A stretch of DNA of 12,322 nucleotides, from positions 1 to 12,322 of the forward strand of contig CAZZIZ010000104.1 of assembly GCA_964654535.1 (NCBI GenBank). Reading direction: 5' to 3'. Below the pieces are notes generated by a model, which made no database searches, had not been told where the DNA came from, and saw only the letters and a list, made by a program, of their open reading frames with translations. Positions 5,723 through 12,322 of this stretch are shown one piece after another. The position numbers and the translations under genes are program-made. Each line of letters begins with the position of its first letter. Position 1 is the first letter of the stretch. The DNA is from CAZZIZ01 sp964654535 (GTDB taxonomy: Bacteria > Bacteroidota > Bacteroidia > Chitinophagales > UBA2359).

Positions 5723-6589
5723 ATGAGACAACTCAAAATTCAACACCAAATTACTGTCCGCGAAGGTCCAGCATTGGAGAAATACCTTCAGGAGATCAGC
5801 AAGTTACAGCCGCTGCCACCCGAAAGAGAGGTAGAACTGGCCAAGCTGATCAGAGCCGGTGATATGGACGCTTTCAACGAAATGACCAAATGCAACTTGC
5901 GTTTCGTAGTTTCTGTTGCCAAGCAGTATCAAAATCAAGGATTATCACTTTCCGATCTTATCAACGAAGGAAATGTAGGATTAATGAAAGCAGCGACTCG
6001 TTTCGACGAAACGCGTGGTTTCAAATTCATTTCTTACGCCGTATGGTGGATTCGTCAGAGTATAATGCAAGCATTGGTTGAAAACAGCCGTATGATTCGT
6101 TTGCCTTTAAACAAGGTTGACTCGTATCAGAAGCTGAATCAAGCCTTGGCTCGTTTCCTTCAGTACAACCAGCGTCAACCCTCTATTGAGGAGATTGCTG
6201 AGCAGACTGGAATGAAAATCAAAGATATCCGTAATCTAATGAAGATGACGACCAAGCACGTATCTGTAGATGCGCCAATGGGAAGCGATTCTGACGATTT
6301 ACCAATGATCAATATCCTCAAGAACAATGTAGAGGAAGATCCAGATACAGACTTACATAAGGAGTCATTGAGAAATGAAATCCGAAATGTTTTGGCTGTG
6401 CTCAACCAGCGTGAAGCGGACATCATCACGGCATACTTCGGTATGGGTGAAGATCGTTCACTGAGTCTTGAAGAGATTGGTACCAAATTCGGTTTAACTC
6501 GTGAGCGTGTACGCCAGATCAAAGAAAGAGCCATTCGCAGATTGCGAAAAGCATCTTTGAGTCAGGAGTTACGTGGTTACCTCGGATAA
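5723..6589 (+). CDS. rpoD: Primary RNA polymerase sigma factor, sigma-70 family
   Basis: Housekeeping sigma factor that directs core RNA polymerase to the phylum's TTTG / TAnnTTTG promoters. The 288-residue product is the compact Bacteroidota form: no region 1.1 and no long non-conserved insert. Region 1.2 spans about 16-48. Region 2 spans about 53-123, with NLRFVVSVAKQYQ, DLINEGNVGLMKA and the -7-recognising YAVWWIRQSI block at 105-114. Region 3 is about 132-208, and region 4 about 222-276, with the helix-turn-helix LEEIGTKFGLTRERVRQIKE at 249-268. The N-terminus MRQLKIQHQIT and the C-terminal SYLG-like GYLG ending are typical of the group, which supports the ATG at 5723. The gene stands alone between terminators. 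In Bacteroidota it often follows pnp, as here. The name sigA is also used. Confidence 0.97.
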   Translation: MRQLKIQHQITVREGPALEKYLQEISKLQPLPPEREVELAKLIRAGDMDAFNEMTKCNLRFVVSVAKQYQNQGLSLSDLINEGNVGLMKAATRFDETRGFKFISYAVWWIRQSIMQALVENSRMIRLPLNKVDSYQKLNQALARFLQYNQRQPSIEEIAEQTGMKIKDIRNLMKMTTKHVSVDAPMGSDSDDLPMINILKNNVEEDPDTDLHKESLRNEIRNVLAVLNQREADIITAYFGMGEDRSLSLEEIGTKFGLTRERVRQIKERAIRRLRKASLSQELRGYLG

Positions 6590-6616
6590 ATGACACAAAT
6601 ACGTTATTAAGTATAG

Positions 6617-6650
6617 AAGGGATACTGCTGAATGCAGTATCCCTTTTTTT
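6617..6650 (+). terminator. Strong Rho-independent terminator of rpoD
   Basis: A perfect 12-bp stem pairs AAGGGATACTGC (6617-6628) with GCAGTATCCCTT (6634-6645) around a TGAAT loop, and the stem's last Ts continue into a seven-T run (6644-6650). It lies 28 bases after the rpoD stop and 29 bases before the rpe start. Confidence 0.95.
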
Positions 6651-6657
6651 ATTTTAG
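6650..6657 (+). promoter_or_regulatory. Weak -7-like box (TATTTTAG) before rpe
   Basis: TATTTTAG differs from TAnnTTTG at one position and lies 22 bases before the rpe ATG, right after the rpoD terminator. A promoter is needed here because the terminator is strong and the gap short. No -33 box is clear, so the exact site is uncertain. Confidence 0.25.
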
Positions 6658-6678
6658 CACAAGCATAAACGCTACAAT

Positions 6679-7344
6679 ATGAGTCCATTAATTGCTCCTT
6701 CTATGCTCGCCTGCGACTTCGCAAATATCGAGCGTGACGTAAAGATGATTAACGATAGTGAGGCCGATTGGTTTCACTTGGATGTAATGGACGGGCGCTT
6801 TGTACCCAATATCAGTTTTGGGATTCCGGTCATTAAATCTATTGCCAAGCACGCTACCAAGGAGCTAGATGTACACCTAATGATTGTTGAGCCTGAGAAG
6901 TACGTTTCCGCTTTCGTAGACGCAGGGGCGGATGTTCTTACCGTACATTACGAAGCTTCGGTACATCTACATAGAACCTTAGGGTTGATACGTAGTAAAG
7001 GAGTTAAAGCAGGAGTAGCACTTAATCCGCATACCGAAGTTTCACTTCTTAAGAACTTGCTCCACGAAATAGACGTGGTTTGTATTATGTCCGTAAATCC
7101 GGGTTTTGGTGGCCAGTCCTTCATCGAGGGCACGTATGCCAAGGTGGAGGAGTTAAAGGGCTATATTACCGCCGCAGGAGCTAGCACGCTTATTGAGATA
7201 GATGGTGGCGTAGGACCCAATAATGCTGCTCAGCTTTGTCAGGCAGGCGCGGATGTGTTGGTTAGTGGGAGTGCAGTTTTCAAAACCCCTGATCCTAAAG
7301 CAACCATTGCTTATCTAAAGGGTGTCAATAGTGTGACAACCTAA
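6679..7344 (+). CDS. rpe: Ribulose-phosphate 3-epimerase
   Basis: Cytosolic TIM-barrel enzyme of the pentose phosphate pathway that interconverts ribulose 5-phosphate and xylulose 5-phosphate. The 221-residue length is normal. The metal and acid-base residues are all present: H33 and D35 in HLDVMDG, H66 in DVHLM and D175 in EIDGG. Further family blocks are IAPSMLACDF near the N-terminus, MSVNPGFGGQSF (137-148) over the active site, and the phosphate-binding GGVG (176-179) and SGSAVF (196-201) loops. It begins 29 bases after the rpoD terminator and precedes a receptor gene by 37 bases on the same strand, so it may be the first gene of an rpe, receptor, purE transcript. Confidence 0.97.
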   Translation: MSPLIAPSMLACDFANIERDVKMINDSEADWFHLDVMDGRFVPNISFGIPVIKSIAKHATKELDVHLMIVEPEKYVSAFVDAGADVLTVHYEASVHLHRTLGLIRSKGVKAGVALNPHTEVSLLKNLLHEIDVVCIMSVNPGFGGQSFIEGTYAKVEELKGYITAAGASTLIEIDGGVGPNNAAQLCQAGADVLVSGSAVFKTPDPKATIAYLKGVNSVTT

Positions 7345-7381
7345 GTAAAAGAACTAAGCCCCCAAAAACGTTTTAATTAAG

Positions 7382-9967
7382 ATGAAGTACGTACTTCAAT
7401 TCTCATTACTACTTTGCTTGCCATTTTTCGCTGCTTTCGCTCAAGAAGGCCAGGCGAGAGTGTTTGGTAAAATTATAAACGAACAAGGTGAAACTGTTCC
7501 TGGTGTCAGTGTTGTTATTGATGGCGGAGGAGTAGTCACTGATGTTGAAGGCAATTATGAGCTGATTATTCCAGAAGGAACGCCGGTAAAAATCAATTTT
7601 TCGTCGGTTAGCTATGAAAGTCAGCAAAAACAGGTCACCGTTTATGGTGCAAGGGAATTGAATATCATCCTGGTGATCAATGAAAATGAGCTTCAGGAAG
7701 CAGTAATTCGAGCAGATAGAAGTAATGCAGCTGGCGTATATAAAATCGATCCTAAGGCGCTTCAAAATGTACCAACTATTGGCAACCCAGTTGTTACGCT
7801 TATAAAGTCATTACCGGGAGTAAGTAGTGGAAATGAACTCAGTTCTCAATATTCCGTTCGTGGGGGAAACTTTGATGAGAATTTGATTTACGTAAACGGC
7901 TTCGAAGTGTACAGACCTTTTCTGATTCGTAGCGGCCAGCAAGAGGGCTTCAATTTTATTAATGCCGATCTGGTTAGTTCCGTGTCATTTTCTCCAGGAG
8001 GATTTGAAGCGAAATATGGAGATAAACTTTCTTCGGTTTTAGATGTTACCTACAAGCGACCGCGTGAGTTTGCGGGCTCTGGTTCCATAAGTTTACTCGG
8101 TGGTTCTTTTCACTTAGAAGGGGCGAGTAAAGATCAGCGATTGAGCTATGTTATGGGTTACCGACAAAAGTCCAATAGCTATGTACTGAACAGCCTACCC
8201 ACCCAAGGACAGTACTTTCCATTGTTCATCGACTTTCAGGCTTTCTTAACCTACGACCTTAATACGAATTGGCAACTGCAAAGCATTAGCAACTATTCCA
8301 ATAGTAGATTCTTGTTTATCCCGGATCAAGAGAATATTCGATTCGGAACATTTAGCAATGCTTTGAATCTGCGTATTGCGTTTGAAGGACAGGAAAAAGA
8401 TACCTACGGAACCTTTATGAATGGACTTGGTTTGAGCTACACCTCCGACGATAAGAAAAAGAGTTACAAGTTCTTGACCTCTCATTTTAATACACGTGAG
8501 CGTGAAGCCTTTGATATCGTTGGTGAGTATTGGATAGGTGAGGTGCAAAACAACTTAGGTGAAAATGATTTCGGGGAAGTTACTCGCGAAAGAGGTATTG
8601 GAACCTATCACACATTTGCGCGTAATGAACTCGAGGCGCAGATTTTCAATTTTGCGGTAAGAGGCTTGGTAGAAAAACCAAAAGGAGGCCATTTGCAGTG
8701 GGGACTAAAGTTCCAGCGCGAAGTAATAGAAGACCAAGTTAACGAGTGGGAACGAAGAGACTCTGCTGGTTTCTCTTTGCCTTTTAATTCTACGGAAGTT
8801 CTACTCTTCGATGTTTTGAAAAGCGAGATTGATTTGCAATCAAATCGTTACTCTGGATTCATTCAGGACTCTTGGAGTTTTGAGGGTAAAAAGGGAGTCG
8901 AGTCGGGACCAGATGTTATAAACGAGCGCAAGTCTCTACTTACTGCGGGAGTACGCTTAAACTATTGGGACTTGAACAATGAGCTTATTGTTTCACCTCG
9001 ATTGCAGTATAAATTTCTCCCAGAAAGAAGAAAGTTAAGTGAGGCTGAAAAAGAAGAACGGCGTGAAGCTGGCAAGGATGAGCGTAAAGGACAATGGAGT
9101 TATCGCTTGGCTACCGGCCTATATCACCAACCTCCATTCTATAGGGAGTTGCGAAACAATGAAGGCGTCTTAAATACAGATTTGCGTGCTCAAAAGTCGT
9201 GGCACTTTGTTCTCGGAACGGATTATGACTTCTCGATGTGGAATCGTCCATTTAAGTTCACAACCGAGCTCTACTACAAGCATCTCTGGGATTTGGTCTC
9301 TTACGATATAGACAACGTTTTAATTCGCTACTCCGGCTTGAATGATGCCACTGGATATGCCGCTGGAGCCGATTTCAGGATCTATGGGGAGTTCGTGGAG
9401 AATGTCGATTCCTGGTTCAGTGTGTCTTTCTTAAAAACCGAAGAAGATATTGATAACGACGCATTTTATAAGTTTTTCAACGAAGAGGGCGTTGAAGTCT
9501 TGCCAGGCTTTGTACCAGCCTCTGAAATTGCCGACTCGACCTTATTCGAGCCAGGACTGATTAGCCGCCCAACGAATCAGACTGTGAATTTTTCTATTTT
9601 CTTTCAAGACTACGTTCCTAATAATGATAAGATACAGGTTAACCTAAACGTACTATTTGGTACACCGTTTAGATTCAGCCCACCTGGAGTTCCGCGTTTA
9701 AGAAATGCCTTTAGGTCTACAATCTACTTCCGTACAGATATTGGATTCTCTGCTCAGCTTTACGATCGTGGAAGTCGTGAGTTGCCAGAGTTTAGTCTCT
9801 TAAACAAGTTGGAAAACGTTTGGGCATCACTCGAGGTGTTTAATCTCCTAGGAGTTTCCAACACTGTTAGCAATAGTTGGATCAATGACTTCACCGGAAC
9901 GGTTTACGCAGTCCCAAATCGATTAACTTCACGGCGAATTAATTTGCGAGTTGTAGTTAAATTTTAA
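7382..9967 (+). CDS. TonB-dependent outer-membrane receptor with carboxypeptidase-regulatory-like N-terminal domain
   Basis: Outer-membrane active transporter, energised by TonB-ExbBD, for an unknown ligand. The 861-residue product has a signal peptide (1-20; hydrophobic core then FFAAFA, cleavage before Q21). A carboxypeptidase-regulatory-like beta-sandwich follows (about 24-105, with RVFGKIINEQGETVPGVSV), then a plug (about 118-228) containing YSVRGGNFDENLIYVNGFEVY at 157-177. A long beta-barrel runs to a terminal aromatic (RVVVKF), the usual outer-membrane assembly signal. Residues 548-570 form an unusually charged run rich in Arg, Lys and Glu, probably a loop between strands. No SusD-like partner is adjacent, which argues against a glycan SusCD pair. 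It lies 37 bases after rpe and 7 before purE, so co-transcription with both is likely. Substrate cannot be inferred. Confidence 0.9.
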   Translation: MKYVLQFSLLLCLPFFAAFAQEGQARVFGKIINEQGETVPGVSVVIDGGGVVTDVEGNYELIIPEGTPVKINFSSVSYESQQKQVTVYGARELNIILVINENELQEAVIRADRSNAAGVYKIDPKALQNVPTIGNPVVTLIKSLPGVSSGNELSSQYSVRGGNFDENLIYVNGFEVYRPFLIRSGQQEGFNFINADLVSSVSFSPGGFEAKYGDKLSSVLDVTYKRPREFAGSGSISLLGGSFHLEGASKDQRLSYVMGYRQKSNSYVLNSLPTQGQYFPLFIDFQAFLTYDLNTNWQLQSISNYSNSRFLFIPDQENIRFGTFSNALNLRIAFEGQEKDTYGTFMNGLGLSYTSDDKKKSYKFLTSHFNTREREAFDIVGEYWIGEVQNNLGENDFGEVTRERGIGTYHTFARNELEAQIFNFAVRGLVEKPKGGHLQWGLKFQREVIEDQVNEWERRDSAGFSLPFNSTEVLLFDVLKSEIDLQSNRYSGFIQDSWSFEGKKGVESGPDVINERKSLLTAGVRLNYWDLNNELIVSPRLQYKFLPERRKLSEAEKEERREAGKDERKGQWSYRLATGLYHQPPFYRELRNNEGVLNTDLRAQKSWHFVLGTDYDFSMWNRPFKFTTELYYKHLWDLVSYDIDNVLIRYSGLNDATGYAAGADFRIYGEFVENVDSWFSVSFLKTEEDIDNDAFYKFFNEEGVEVLPGFVPASEIADSTLFEPGLISRPTNQTVNFSIFFQDYVPNNDKIQVNLNVLFGTPFRFSPPGVPRLRNAFRSTIYFRTDIGFSAQLYDRGSRELPEFSLLNKLENVWASLEVFNLLGVSNTVSNSWINDFTGTVYAVPNRLTSRRINLRVVVKF

Positions 9968-9974
9968 AAAGTAA

Positions 9975-10433
9975 ATGGCAAAGGTTTTAATGCTACTTGG
10001 TTCGAAGTCGGACATTCCAGTGATGGATGCGTGTCAAGATTATTTGAACTGGTTTGGAATAGAAAATGAAATGATTGTGGCTTCGGCACACCGTGATCCT
10101 GAAAAGGTGGTCGAATTGACCAAGGGTGCAGAGGCGAATGGATATGCCTGCATAGTTGCGGCAGCAGGAATGGCAGCTGCTCTTCCAGGAGTAGTAGCGG
10201 CGCACACGCCCTTACCTGTATTGGGTGTTCCTGTGGCGAGCGGTTTCCCAAATGGAATGGATGCGCTCTTGTCAATTGTTCAAATGCCTCCTGGACTTCC
10301 AGTTGGTTGCTTGGCGGTTGGACGCGCAGGTGCTAAGAATGCAGCAGTAATGGCTGCGCGTATTATTGCACTGAATGATAGCGCAATGGGCGCTAAGCTC
10401 AAAGAGTTTCAAGAAAAAGGGTACCGCGTTTAG
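9975..10433 (+). CDS. purE: N5-carboxyaminoimidazole ribonucleotide mutase (PurE)
   Basis: Class I PurE of de novo purine synthesis; converts N5-CAIR, made by PurK, to CAIR. The 152-residue protein has GSKSD (9-13), the catalytic histidine H39 in SAHR (37-40), LPVLGVPV (80-87) and SIVQMPPGLPVG (100-111). Residues 62-72 read AAAGMAAALPG where E. coli has AGAGGAAHLPG, so a histidine of that loop is Ala here. I recall the same Ala form in other Bacteroidota, so I read it as a lineage feature. It starts only 7 bases after the receptor stop, suggesting translation from the same mRNA, and a terminator follows. PurK is not in the window. An alternative is AIR carboxylase activity (class II), but the motifs fit class I better. 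Confidence 0.93.
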   Translation: MAKVLMLLGSKSDIPVMDACQDYLNWFGIENEMIVASAHRDPEKVVELTKGAEANGYACIVAAAGMAAALPGVVAAHTPLPVLGVPVASGFPNGMDALLSIVQMPPGLPVGCLAVGRAGAKNAAVMAARIIALNDSAMGAKLKEFQEKGYRV

Positions 10434-10464
10434 GGTGCATCGTAGAAAAAGGAAATTTAATAGG

Positions 10465-10488
10465 AGAGGGCGTTAAGCCCTCTTTTTT
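10465..10488 (+). terminator. Rho-independent terminator of purE
   Basis: A perfect 7-bp stem pairs AGAGGGC (10465-10471) with GCCCTCT (10477-10483) around GTTAA, followed by a T-run to 10488. It lies 31 bases after the purE stop. The convergent - strand gene ends at 10512 and may use the same hairpin, but on that strand no continuous T-run follows it. Confidence 0.9.
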
Positions 10489-10511
10489 ATTTTAGATGAT
10501 AAGGGATACGA

Positions 10512-11096
10512 CTAATAGTTCGGTTGTAGCTTCTCCCAAAGTTCCAATGCTTCAGTAATGAAGTTTTCAGGATTAGGAAGTTTGTAACCGTCTTCTCCGA
10601 GATGCTTTACGAGTCCTTCTGACTTTAACCAACCAATTGTCATGTAAACTTGGTAGTCTTTTGCTTTCCGCAAATCTGCTAAAATCGCTAAAGGGTAAAT
10701 ATCTGGAATTAGGAAAGGAGTTTTTTGCTTTTGAACCTCAGGCAATATATTGACTACTGCTTCAACAACTTCAAATGGTATTTTCTGATGATACTCCTTG
10801 CATGACTTTTTACTCCAACCAGTTCTGTTTAGGTAAGTGCCTTTACGAGAAAAATAAGGATAGTCTCTTTGAGCAGTTGGCTGTTGCTCTAGACTCGGAG
10901 CGCGACCGCCTATATCGGTTAAGAAATCGTAGTTGCCAGAAGTTATTTTGTCTGCAACTTCTTGCATTAGTTGCGCTAACTGAATTAGTTTTTCAGATTC
11001 AGTATAGTCGCCAAACATCAAAGACCTTGATGCCAGAGAACGGAGTTCTTTCTCCGTCTTTTGAATCTCTATTTTAGCTGTATTAATGTGCTTCAT
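10512..11096 (-). CDS. Unrecognised protein with probable C-terminal winged helix
   Basis: I do not recognise a named family. The 194-residue product starts with a helical, probably coiled-coil segment (about 5-52, rich in Lys, Glu and Leu). A middle block follows with RDYPYFSRKGTYLNRTGWSKKS (77-98), then helices with FEVVEAVVNILPEV (108-121). The C-terminal part (about 127-173) reads like a winged helix: TPFLIPDIYPL, YQVYMTIGWLKSEGLV, then a wing-like GEDGYKL. It has no signal peptide or membrane segment, so it is cytosolic. I chose the ATG at 11096. A TTG at 11117 and a GTG at 11111 are in frame, and the open frame runs about 65 bases above the ATG to a stop. That upstream part reads DIPKDVTILGVLSVD, which looks coding-like, so the N-terminus could be longer or trimmed. 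It is a single gene, convergent with purE and divergent from the next gene. A DNA-binding or regulatory role is inference. Confidence 0.65.
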   Translation of the reverse strand: MKHINTAKIEIQKTEKELRSLASRSLMFGDYTESEKLIQLAQLMQEVADKITSGNYDFLTDIGGRAPSLEQQPTAQRDYPYFSRKGTYLNRTGWSKKSCKEYHQKIPFEVVEAVVNILPEVQKQKTPFLIPDIYPLAILADLRKAKDYQVYMTIGWLKSEGLVKHLGEDGYKLPNPENFITEALELWEKLQPNY

Positions 11097-11277
11097 ATCA
11101 ACCGAAAGCACTCCCAATATAGTGACATCTTTTGGAATATCAAGATTATGAGAATCATCTAATTGAGATTATTTTTGAGCTGTTACTGAATTGGCTCTAG
11201 AGGCCGCTATTAGTGGGCTCTGGTGTAAATTCGTACTTCGGTAGTTGTCAATTCGTTATGTGAATATAAACCTGTCA

Positions 11278-12309
11278 ATGAGCGTAAATGCACTCTTGAA
11301 AACTTTACTTAGAATAGGAATAATTCTATTTATAAATTGTACGCTGAGCGCACAAGTTGACTTTAAATGGCAGCTTGTTGATGTAAAAAGCGAGTCTAGT
11401 TTTAGAGGCTTATCAGTTGTAAGTGACGAAATTATTTGGATAAGTGGCTCCGATGGTACTGTGCTTAAGACCACTAATGGAGGTGAGCTTTGGGAGACTC
11501 TAAAGGTTCCTGAAGCTGATACTTTAGACTTTAGAGACATTCATGCTTTTGATGAGAAGAAAGCCTATGTAATTAGCTCAGGTACACCAGGAACTATTTA
11601 TAAAACCATTGACGGAGGCGCTACTTGGAAACAACAATATTATACCGACGTAAAAGATATCTTCTTTGATGGCTTCGATTTCAAAGATGAAAACAATGGA
11701 ATGGCCTTTGGCGATCCGATTGGAGAAAAAATTTACCTAGTAGGCACTGCCGACGGTAAAACTTGGTTGCCGACTGAGGTGACCACGCTTCCCAAAGTCT
11801 TCAATGATGAATTTGCTTTCGCTGCCAGTGGAACGGGAATTCAAATTACCGATGAAGCGATTTACATCGTTACCGGAGGCGATATGGCTCGACTATATAA
11901 ATCCACAGACAATGGTTTGAATTGGGAAGTTTTTAATACCCCGATGAAAACTGGAAAGGCTGCGGGAATTTTTAGCGTCTACTTTTGGAATGCCGATCAA
12001 GGTGTTATAGTCGGAGGAGACTACAAAGACTTTTTAAATACTGAAGGCAATGCTGCTTACACTTCCGACGGAGGTCAAACATGGACTTTGTCCGGAACGC
12101 CACCTGGTGGATATCGTTCTTGCGTAGCACGAAGTATTGACCTGGGTCTTATGCTGTCTGTTGGAACCAGTGGTACAGATTTGTCCTCTGACGATGGTCG
12201 TAATTGGATGCTGGTGGATGATCAATCTTTTAATACTTGTCAGTTTGGTGAACGCACGGTTTGGGCCGTCGGTGCTAAGGGGCAGGTTGGGAAGATTGTT
12301 ATTTATTAG
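11278..12309 (+). CDS. Secreted YCF48/BNR-type beta-propeller protein
   Basis: Predicted exported beta-propeller; biochemical function unknown. The 343-residue product has a signal peptide (about 1-25, cleavage near LSA/Q26). A cysteine at 21 follows Phe-Ile-Asn, a poor lipobox, so I favour ordinary signal peptidase I. Six Asp-box motifs of the S/T-x-D-x-G-x-x-W type follow: 65-72 TTNGGELW, 110-117 TIDGGATW, 157-163 TADGKTW, 209-216 STDNGLNW, 262-269 TSDGGQTW and 303-310 SSDDGRNW. They imply a propeller of about six or seven blades. Such proteins are often annotated as YCF48-like, sialidase-like or oxidoreductase. I see no sialidase active-site set, so enzyme activity is not supported. I chose the ATG at 11278; the frame runs up to a TTG at 11245, which would put a polar extension before the signal peptide. 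No C-terminal sorting domain is visible. Confidence 0.85.
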   Translation: MSVNALLKTLLRIGIILFINCTLSAQVDFKWQLVDVKSESSFRGLSVVSDEIIWISGSDGTVLKTTNGGELWETLKVPEADTLDFRDIHAFDEKKAYVISSGTPGTIYKTIDGGATWKQQYYTDVKDIFFDGFDFKDENNGMAFGDPIGEKIYLVGTADGKTWLPTEVTTLPKVFNDEFAFAASGTGIQITDEAIYIVTGGDMARLYKSTDNGLNWEVFNTPMKTGKAAGIFSVYFWNADQGVIVGGDYKDFLNTEGNAAYTSDGGQTWTLSGTPPGGYRSCVARSIDLGLMLSVGTSGTDLSSDDGRNWMLVDDQSFNTCQFGERTVWAVGAKGQVGKIVIY

Positions 12310-12322
12310 AACTCAGGGCCCT

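Noticed and set aside
6175..6534. A 119-codon open frame antisense to rpoD
   Set aside because: It lies wholly within the highly conserved sigma factor gene on the opposite strand and shows no motif; it is a shadow frame.
7409..7765. A 118-codon open frame antisense to the receptor's signal peptide and N-terminal domain
   Set aside because: The sense frame carries the signal peptide and known domains; the antisense product shows no motif of its own.
11278..12309. Assignment of the propeller protein as a sialidase or as a photosystem II assembly factor
   Set aside because: Asp-boxes alone do not define a sialidase, no catalytic arginine-triad pattern is apparent, and nothing else in the window suggests photosynthesis; only the fold-level call is supported.
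1..12322. CRISPR array, transposase, integrase, prophage or defence system
   Set aside because: No regularly spaced direct repeats and no such protein motifs are visible; apart from the - strand gene, all substantial open frames are assigned to recognisable protein families.

Overview
The window reads as a stretch of Bacteroidota chromosome, most likely from a marine or freshwater Flavobacteriales-type bacterium. Four things point there. The primary sigma factor is the short 288-residue form without region 1.1 that is typical of the phylum. Several genes lack a Shine-Dalgarno sequence and have TAnnTTTG -7 boxes upstream. One gene encodes a TonB-dependent receptor with an N-terminal carboxypeptidase-regulatory-like domain. 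PurE carries the phylum-type AAAGMAAALPG segment. Genus and species cannot be read from the sequence.

Layout: (1) 1-472 has no convincing gene. It is packed with inverted repeats and a dispersed-repeat motif and ends in the fbaA promoter. (2) 473-5106 is a core housekeeping block on the + strand: class II fructose-bisphosphate aldolase (fbaA), acetyl-CoA carboxylase carboxyltransferase beta (accD), ribosomal protein S15 (rpsO) and polynucleotide phosphorylase (pnp). A 9-bp hairpin lies just before the pnp start. (3) 5107-5722 is a 616-base gap. It holds a strong pnp terminator, a roughly 140-base structured intergenic repeat, a second terminator-like hairpin and the leader of the sigma gene. 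(4) 5723-6589 is the primary sigma factor (rpoD/sigA), closed by a near-ideal terminator. (5) 6679-10433 is a tight + strand run of ribulose-phosphate 3-epimerase (rpe), an 861-residue outer-membrane TonB-dependent receptor and PurE, followed by a terminator. (6) 10512-11096 is an unrecognised - strand gene with a probable C-terminal winged helix. It converges on purE and diverges from a secreted YCF48/BNR-type beta-propeller protein at 11278-12309.

The genes cover central carbon flow (fbaA, rpe), fatty-acid precursor supply (accD), translation and RNA decay (rpsO, pnp), global transcription (rpoD), purine synthesis (purE) and outer-membrane uptake. No defence system, CRISPR array, prophage, transposase or biosynthetic cluster is visible. 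The least explained parts are non-coding: the palindromic 5' region and the structured region between pnp and rpoD. The only unrecognised gene is the - strand one.
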